Program-made: the position numbers and the translations under genes
Assembly: GCF_003853705.1 (NCBI RefSeq)
Contig: NZ_QTQI01000010.1
Coordinates: forward strand, 124,001 to 188,000
Direction of reading: 5' to 3'
Origin: Burkholderia sp. Bp8992
GTDB lineage: Bacteria; Pseudomonadota; Gammaproteobacteria; Burkholderiales; Burkholderiaceae
DNA: 64,000 nt
In this document: in pieces, positions 59,301 through 64,000 of the stretch
Numbering within the stretch: the stretch's first letter is position 1
Layout: each line of letters starts with the position of its first letter
Notes under the pieces: model-generated
The model's database searches: none
The model's input: the letters and a program-made list of their open reading frames with translations, nothing else
Told to the model about the DNA's origin: nothing

Positions 59301-59635
59301 GGGGGATGTCTCCGGATTGTGCTGTTCTGGGCTGCGCGGCGGGGCGTCGGGCGACGCGTGACCGGCGGCAGCGAATGGCTCTATTTTTTCGTGCGCAGCC
59401 GAGAATGTTTTTTCTCATCTTGCTCGGGCGGGGCTGTAGCGAGAAAAACTGCGCAGGTTTTCGCGTGGATTTGAGAGAGTTTTCGCGCGCGGTGGTGGGG
59501 GCGCGGTTGGCGGGTGTCGACGCGGCCGGCCGTCTTGCCGGGAAAACCGATGCGCGCTTGAGGGCATCGCCATGGCCACGCGATGGGTGCTCGAACCCCG
59601 TCTGCCAAGGGTTTCGAGGGCTTTTGGCAGTCACC
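59301..59635. other. Upstream region of the indolepyruvate oxidoreductase gene
   Basis: No gene. It includes an AT-richer patch (59380-59425, with TATTTTTTC and GTTTTTTCTC) that probably carries the promoter of the oxidoreductase, though no clear -35/-10 pair is visible. It joins the repeat array that starts at 59636. Confidence 0.5.
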
Positions 59636-60955
59636 CTCACCGTTGAATTGCACAGGGTTCCGATTGGTCGAGGGCGCCGGATGTCCACAACGCCGCGCCC
59701 TTCGCGCCGATCGGGTTCGCGCGCTCACCGTTCGATTGCACAGCATTTCGAGTGGCGTCGGGGCCGGGATGTCCACATCCGGAATCGGCATGCCGTTCGC
59801 CCGGGTGTCGACGCTCACCGTTGGAATTCACAGCGCGACGAGTGGGTCCTGACGGTGGATATCCACATCCTGGCCGGCTCGTTTCGACGATCCGCTGTTC
59901 ACCCTCACCGTTCGAATACACAGGGTCGTGAGTGGGTTCGTCGGGCGGATATCCACGCCGGAATACGCATGCTGCGCGACTACCGCTTCGCACTCACCGT
60001 TGAAATGCACAGGGCTTCGACTGGCTGCGGCGGCTGTTTTCCACGGCCGGACCTGCATTGCCAGCGGGCCGTGCGCGTATGCTCACCGGTGAAAATCACA
60101 GCGCTTCGAGTGGCTTGGGGGGCCGGATATCCACATCGGGGAAAATCGGCCGATCGCTCGCGGAGGCGCGTTTCATCGAGCGCCGGCGACGCGGCAATCC
60201 ATGCCGGAGGCGGCTGGTCACCCGATCGGACGCTGACACTCACCGTCGAAAAACACAGTGCCGCGAGTCGTTTCGGCGGGCGGATATCCACACTGAAATG
60301 CGCACGGTGCGCCTGACACGGCACGTGCTCCAGGCGACGTCATCAGCCGGACGGCCGCGCCCGGACGGGCTGCCGGCCAATGATGCGCGGATACTCACCG
60401 TTGAATTCCACAGCGCGTCGAGTCGCTTGGGAGATCGCGAATGCGCGACGAAATTCGCACGTTCCGGACCACGTGCCCGCGCTTGCCGTTAGAATGCACG
60501 CCCGCTCGATCGCGATCCGGACCCGGATATCGGCGTCGCGACGCACATCGGGCTCGGTCGCGCATTCTTGCATTCCGTCAGAATGCGCGGCGCGCCGAAT
60601 CACGGCAAAGGCCGGCGAGCCTTGCTGGAACTGGCGCGTCGCGCGATCGGCTTCGACACTCACCGTTGGATTTCACAGCATTTCGCTTGGTCTCGGAGCG
60701 AGTTGTCCACACCCTTCTTCACGTATTGCGCGACATCAGGCGATCCTCACCGGTGAAATCCACAGCGCGCCGAGTCGTTTCGGAGCGAGGATATCCACAA
60801 CCGGTTGCGCGACGGGATCGCCATGCGCACATCGGCGAACGCCTCGGTGCACCGCAACCGGGGACACCCGCAAAGGCTTGTCCGGACTGCCTCGGCGGCA
60901 CCCTCACCGTTCAAATGCACAGCGTTTCGAGTCGTCGTCTAGCGGGTTGTCCACA
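59636..60955 (+). repeat. Degenerate 89-bp repeat array with DnaA-box-like ends
   Basis: Units begin at 59636, 59724, 59814, 59904, 59993, 60082, 60239, 60394, (60482), (60571), 60659, 60746 and 60903; those in brackets are badly decayed. Steps are 87-90 bp except three of 155-157. Each clear unit has a core of 53-54 bp: it starts close to CTCACCGTTGAAATGCACAG, then a variable GCG..TCGAGTSG middle, and ends in GGATATCCACA, TTGTCCACA, ATGTCCACA or TTTTCCACG. The 34-36 bp linkers are also loosely alike. The period is not a multiple of three, so no protein is encoded. See findings for interpretation. Confidence 0.9.
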
Positions 60956-61002
60956 TCCGCTCATCGATGCGCGATCGCGCCGGCACGCGCGCCCGGGCAA
61001 TG

Positions 61003-61560
61003 TCATTCGGCAATCGACCGGATGACCGCTGCCGGATTGCCGCCGACCAGCGTATTCGGCGGAACGTCGCGCGTGACGACCGCCGCGGCCGCGACGACCG
61101 AATTCTCGCCGACCGTCACGCCACCGATGATCGTCGCGCCGGCGCCGATCCAAACGTTCCGTTCGATCACGATCGGCTTCGCGACGACGCCGTCGCGCCG
61201 CCGCGAAGGCTCGATCGGATGACCGGACGTGATCAGGCTGACGTTCGGGCCGATCATCACGTCGTCGCCGATCTCGAGTCCGCCCAGGTCGTAGAACGTG
61301 CAGTTCTGGTTGACGAACACGTTGCGCCCGAGCTTCATGCCGGTGCCACCCGTCGCGTGAAACGGCGGGATCAGCACGAAGCCGTCGTCGACCTGCGTGC
61401 CGATCAGTTCTCCGAACAATGCACGAACCTCGCATGCATCGTCGAACGTCAGACGGTTGAGCCGCGCGGTGATCGCCATCGCGCGCTTGACCTCGGCCAC
61501 CATGGCCGCCGATTCCGGTGTTCTCCGCGAAATGATCGTGGTGCGATCGTCGTTTGCCAT
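61003..61560 (-). CDS. Hexapeptide-repeat sugar O-acetyltransferase
   Basis: A 185-residue acetyl-CoA-dependent acetyltransferase of the maltose/galactoside (Maa/LacA) group. The left-handed beta-helix begins near residue 75 (GRNVFVNQNCTFYDLGGLEIGDDVMIGP), with the catalytic His in SGHPIEPSRRRDG (about 112-124) and the hexapeptide coil IVIERNVWIGAGATIIGGVTVGENSVVAAAAVVTRDVPP. The N-terminal helical region is typical. Its stop lies 47 bases from the end of the repeat array. It is divergent from the GST gene. Confidence 0.93.
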   Translation of the reverse strand: MANDDRTTIISRRTPESAAMVAEVKRAMAITARLNRLTFDDACEVRALFGELIGTQVDDGFVLIPPFHATGGTGMKLGRNVFVNQNCTFYDLGGLEIGDDVMIGPNVSLITSGHPIEPSRRRDGVVAKPIVIERNVWIGAGATIIGGVTVGENSVVAAAAVVTRDVPPNTLVGGNPAAVIRSIAE

Positions 61561-61680
61561 GCGTGACTTGTCTCCAGTGATGTCCGTGTTTCGCGATGCT
61601 TTGGCGGTCGTGGTCGAATGCCTGCGAGGTCATGTGCCAGGAGGCTGCGGGGGGCGCGGCGTACATGGGGCGCTATGTCA

Positions 61681-61689
61681 TTTTCCACA
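61681..61689 (+). promoter_or_regulatory. DnaA-box-like site
   Basis: TTTTCCACA matches the relaxed E. coli DnaA-box consensus TTWTNCACA at all nine positions. A single site in the acetyltransferase/GST divergent region, 726 bp from the end of the repeat array. It could be chance. Confidence 0.35.
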
Positions 61690-61707
61690 GGATTTTTGTC
61701 GATCTTC

Positions 61708-61731
61708 ATAACTAGTCCTCATATAACTAGT
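61708..61731. promoter_or_regulatory. Paired ATAACTAGT sites, candidate operator
   Basis: The 9-mer ATAACTAGT occurs at 61708-61716 and again at 61723-61731 (15 bp apart, about one and a half turns). Because ACTAGT is a palindrome, each site is also an inverted repeat. It lies in AT-rich DNA within the 371-base divergent region 61561-61931, which holds no gene. It is probably a regulator-binding site for the acetyltransferase gene, the GST gene, or both. Confidence 0.45.
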
Positions 61732-61931
61732 TATTCCAAAACCTCCTTATCCCACCGGGCCTTGCCGGATTTTCCGCCCGATTCACGCTCGACACACAAC
61801 GCCGCCAACAGACTCGCTCAGCCGTACCGCCCTTGGCCGGACGCCCCTCGCCGCCCCTGTCCGAACCTCCTGCGCTCGGGTACGCTTGAGCATCGACCTG
61901 ACCGACACCGGCACCCAAACGCGGAGGCGCG

Positions 61932-62546
61932 ATGAAGCTCTACTACTGGCCGAAGACCCGGGCATTCCGGGCGTTGTGGATGCTCGAGGAAACCGGCGTG
62001 GTGTACGAACTCGTGCCGATCGACCTGCGCTCGCACGAACAGGGCAGCGACGCATTCGTGCAGGTCAACCCGATGGCCAAGCTGCCCGCGCTCGACGACG
62101 GCAGCGCGCCGTTCGCCGAATCGGGTGCCGTGCTGCTCTACCTCGCCGATCGCTGCCCGGGCGCCGGGCTCGGCATCGCGCCCGACGATCCGCTGCGCGG
62201 CCGCTTCCTCCAATGGATGTTCTTCACGCCGACCTGCCTCGAACCGGCGATGGCCGAGAAATTCACCGGCGCGTCGGGCAATCCGGTCGCGTTCGGCTGG
62301 GGCAACATCACGCGTGTGCAACGCGCACTCGCGCAAGCGCTCGCCCATCACCCGTGGCTCGTCGGCGATCGCTTTACCGCGGCCGACCTGCTGCTCGCCA
62401 GCACGCTGAAGATCGCGTTCGACGCGCATCTGCTGCCGGCCGAAGGCGTGCTCGGCGACTACGTCGCACGCGCCGAGGATCGCGACGCGTTTCGTCGCGC
62501 CGTGGCGATCGAACAACGCGAAGCGGCGCGATTGCTGCACGCGTGA
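61932..62546 (+). CDS. Glutathione S-transferase
   Basis: A 204-residue cytosolic GST. The N-terminal thioredoxin-like domain (1-75) runs MKLYYWPKTRAFRALWMLEE, with NPMAKLPAL (about 46-54) holding the cis-Pro and FAESGAVLLYLAD the Glu-Ser glutathione-binding pair. A helical C-terminal domain contains the capping-box-like DRFTAADLLLAS (about 145-156). The substrate is unknown. It is divergent from the acetyltransferase gene. Confidence 0.93.
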   Translation: MKLYYWPKTRAFRALWMLEETGVVYELVPIDLRSHEQGSDAFVQVNPMAKLPALDDGSAPFAESGAVLLYLADRCPGAGLGIAPDDPLRGRFLQWMFFTPTCLEPAMAEKFTGASGNPVAFGWGNITRVQRALAQALAHHPWLVGDRFTAADLLLASTLKIAFDAHLLPAEGVLGDYVARAEDRDAFRRAVAIEQREAARLLHA

Positions 62547-62569
62547 CGCGCGAGAGGCCGGCCCCTCGC

Positions 62570-63538
62570 TCACGCCTGCGCGCCCGGACCCTGCGCCGAC
62601 GCGCCCGCTTCGACCACCACGCCGGGCGACCCACGCTCGTCGGTGTCGACGTCGATCGGCACGACTTCATGAAAATACGTGTAGTCGATGTGCGTGATGC
62701 CGTCCTCGTCGTGCATCAGGTCGACATAGCGGTGACGCCAGCGGATCTCGTCATGCGCCCACGAATGACGCGCCTGCATGACCTGCGCGGTCGTTTCGTC
62801 CGAGCCCTCGATCGTGATCAGCAACGACGCGTCGCGCGCGGCGAGCGATTCGGGCGTCTCGCCGAACAGCGCGCTCGACTCGTCAATCACGTGCATCAGG
62901 TTCCAGCCGAGCAGGAAGATCGGGTGCTCGCTGCGCACGAGCGGCAGGTCGTGGATCTTGCGCAGCGAGTAGCCCTCGTGCGTGCCTTCGATGCGCATCA
63001 GCCGCAACTTCGCCTGCGCCTCGGCAATCACGTTCTGGCGCGCATTCGCGGCGCGCACCATCAGCGTCATCCTGCCGTTCAGCGGCCGCACGATCGCGTT
63101 GCGCGCGAACAGGATCTTCGCCTGCGGCCGCGAGAAGCGCGCGAACACGAGCCCCGTGGCCAATGCGATGCTCGACATCCCGACGAAGATCTCGAACGTC
63201 GCGACGAGGTGCGCATAGACGGTCTGCGGATGCATGTCGCCGTAGCCGACGGTCGCGAGCGTCTCGACGCTGAAGAAGAACGCACCGCCGAAGCCGGCCG
63301 GCGACTGGTTCGCGATCGGCGCATGGCCGAGCAGGTAGAGCGTCGCGAAGCCGCCGTTGAGCAGCAGGAACAGCACCGCGAGCGACAGGAAGAACACGGG
63401 CCAGCTCACCGTCAGCGCGCGATGGTAGAAATCGCGCCAGCCGAGCGGCGGCATCCCGTATGCGATCACCGGGCGGGTGCCCGACCAGATCTTGCGGCCA
63501 CGGCCGCGGGGGGCTGGGGAGGACGAATCGACGGTCAT
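62570..63538 (-). CDS. Inward-rectifier potassium channel, KirBac type
   Basis: A 322-residue tetrameric K+ channel very like KirBac1.1 of B. pseudomallei. N-terminal slide helix region KIWSGTRPVIAYGMP, two TM helices (about 48-70 and 117-142), pore helix and selectivity filter TVGYGD (about 97-102) within FFFSVETLATVGYGDMHPQT, then the cytoplasmic immunoglobulin-like domain (about 150-305) with ARQNVIAEA and EGSDETTAQVMQARHSW. The start is ATG at 63538; upstream codons in frame are not conserved and the ribosome site is weak. Its physiological role in Burkholderia is not established. Confidence 0.95.
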   Translation of the reverse strand: MTVDSSSPAPRGRGRKIWSGTRPVIAYGMPPLGWRDFYHRALTVSWPVFFLSLAVLFLLLNGGFATLYLLGHAPIANQSPAGFGGAFFFSVETLATVGYGDMHPQTVYAHLVATFEIFVGMSSIALATGLVFARFSRPQAKILFARNAIVRPLNGRMTLMVRAANARQNVIAEAQAKLRLMRIEGTHEGYSLRKIHDLPLVRSEHPIFLLGWNLMHVIDESSALFGETPESLAARDASLLITIEGSDETTAQVMQARHSWAHDEIRWRHRYVDLMHDEDGITHIDYTYFHEVVPIDVDTDERGSPGVVVEAGASAQGPGAQA

Positions 63539-63636
63539 CGCGCGGCGCCGGTTGCAGGGAGGCGATGAGCGTAGCATGCGCGGCGGCGGTCGGGAATGCG
63601 TGCCGTCGCGAAACGGAAGTCCGCCGCGCGATGCCG

Positions 63637-63666
63637 AAAAAAAACCGGCCGCGTGTGCAGCCGGCT
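63637..63666 (-). terminator. Terminator of the sulfate-binding protein gene
   Basis: On the minus strand an imperfect stem (AGCCGG with CCGGTT, one G-T pair) is followed by eight T. It lies about 40 bases after the stop of the gene at 63707. Confidence 0.55.
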
Positions 63667-63706
63667 GCGATGTCGTCGTGTGGGCCGCGCGCGATGCGCG
63701 CCGTGC

Positions 63707-64000
63707 TTACTTCCGGTCGACGATCACCTGGTCGAACGTGCCGCCGTCGGCGAAATGCGTCTTTTGCGCGTTCGCCCAGCTGCCGAAAACCTGCTCGACG
63801 CTGAACGTCTTCAGCGCCTTGAACTCGGCCGCATGCTTCTTCAGCACGTTCGCGTCGCGCGGGCGCAGATGGTGCTGCGCGATGATCTCCTGCGCTTCCG
63901 GCGTGTACAGGTAGTCGAGATAGGCCTGCGCGACCTTGCGCGTGCCTTTCTTGTCGACGACCTTGTCGACGACGGCGACGGGCGGCTCCGCGAGGATGCT
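63707..64000 (-). CDS. sbp: Sulfate ABC transporter substrate-binding protein, C-terminal part
   Basis: The last 97 codons of a periplasmic sulfate-binding protein; the 5' end is outside the window. Recognisable C-terminal family segments: the PPVAVVDKVVDKKGT stretch, AYLDYLYTPEAQEI (lobe-2 helix) and FGSWANAQKTHFADGGTFDQ near the end. The protein delivers sulfate or thiosulfate to the CysTWA permease; those genes are not in view. A terminator follows. Confidence 0.88.
   Translation of the reverse strand, partial: SILAEPPVAVVDKVVDKKGTRKVAQAYLDYLYTPEAQEIIAQHHLRPRDANVLKKHAAEFKALKTFSVEQVFGSWANAQKTHFADGGTFDQVIVDRK

Noticed and set aside
55791-59474. A 1227-residue plus-strand protein antisense to the indolepyruvate oxidoreductase
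   Set aside because: Shadow frame of a GC-rich gene; Arg/His/Asp-rich low-complexity translation without family features.
59306-60316. A 336-residue protein encoded across the repeats
   Set aside because: The repeats appear in different frames along it because the period is not a multiple of three, there is no good ribosome site, and composition follows the repeats.
59636-60955. CRISPR array
   Set aside because: Repeats are 53-54 bp and only partly identical, the linkers resemble each other, and no cas gene is near.
59636-60955. Chromosomal origin oriC
   Set aside because: No dnaA, gidA, parAB or AT-rich unwinding region is next to it, and the boxes are degenerate and all in one orientation at wide spacing.
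60380-61222. A 280-residue protein over the second half of the array
   Set aside because: Same reason; it also runs antisense into the well-supported acetyltransferase gene.

Overview
The window is GC-rich DNA from a beta-proteobacterium of the order Burkholderiales, most likely a Burkholderia of the B. cepacia complex and chromosome 1. This rests on gene content and order: lipB / DUF493 / D-amino acid aminotransferase / dacC, a stand-alone type III pantothenate kinase behind a short BirA, a methionine synthase split into two genes, a KirBac-type potassium channel, a PhaM-type granule protein, and DUF2917, DUF3567 and DUF1840 proteins. Almost everything is housekeeping or conserved accessory sequence. 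I saw no rRNA, tRNA, insertion sequence, prophage or CRISPR array.

Layout. 1-4.6 kb: lipoylation and cell wall (lipB, partial; DUF493; D-amino acid aminotransferase; DacC), with a DUF2917/LysR pair inserted. 5-11.1 kb: a hydrolase and a [2Fe-2S] protein, a VanZ-like protein, then a four-gene Mla/Pqi-type lipid transport operon (STAS-fused permease, ATPase, MCE protein, lipoprotein), all on the minus strand. 11.3-17 kb: a periplasmic nucleotidase, Sel1 and exported proteins, then birA-coaX. 17-21.3 kb (minus): the LPS heptose adenylyltransferase, a di-iron ferritin-like protein, a patatin and PhaM. 21.3-25.7 kb: enoyl-CoA hydratase and fumarylacetoacetase-family genes facing an IclR regulator, and a DUF3108 protein. 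25.7-30.3 kb: a structured leader, a DUF3567 gene and split metH. 30.3-44.3 kb: DUF1840, argS, a SPOR protein, dsbA, an SDR, a peptide-binding protein, an ABC-F ATPase, a metallo-hydrolase, aceK, carbonic anhydrase, an SDR and a YchJ-like protein. 44.4-50.5 kb: a secreted hydrolase and the biotin operon bioA-bioF-bioD-bioB, which starts with TTG and has a terminator-like hairpin in its leader. 50.5-55.6 kb: cutC, two small membrane proteins, an EAL protein and a Na+/H+ antiporter. 55.7-59.3 kb: a fused indolepyruvate ferredoxin oxidoreductase. 61-64 kb: an acetyltransferase, a glutathione S-transferase, a KirBac channel and the 3' end of a sulfate-binding protein gene.

The most unusual part is the 1.7-kb gene-free stretch between 59.3 and 61.0 kb. 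It holds a degenerate array of 13 recognisable units on an approximately 89-bp period (three gaps are longer, about 156 bp). Each unit has a conserved core of about 54 bp that starts with a CTCACCGTT box and ends in a DnaA-box-like TATCCACA or TTGTCCACA. Unit spacing is not a multiple of three and the linkers are related to each other, so it is neither coding nor CRISPR. A DnaA-binding or titration locus, or another multi-site protein-binding array, is the leading hypothesis, and it is inference only.

Functional links: BirA consumes the biotin made by the bio operon but lacks the DNA-binding domain, so bio control must come from elsewhere. PhaM, the enoyl-CoA hydratase and the indolepyruvate oxidoreductase point to carbon storage and acyl-CoA metabolism. 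DacC, the D-amino acid aminotransferase, the SPOR protein and the heptose enzyme serve the cell envelope.
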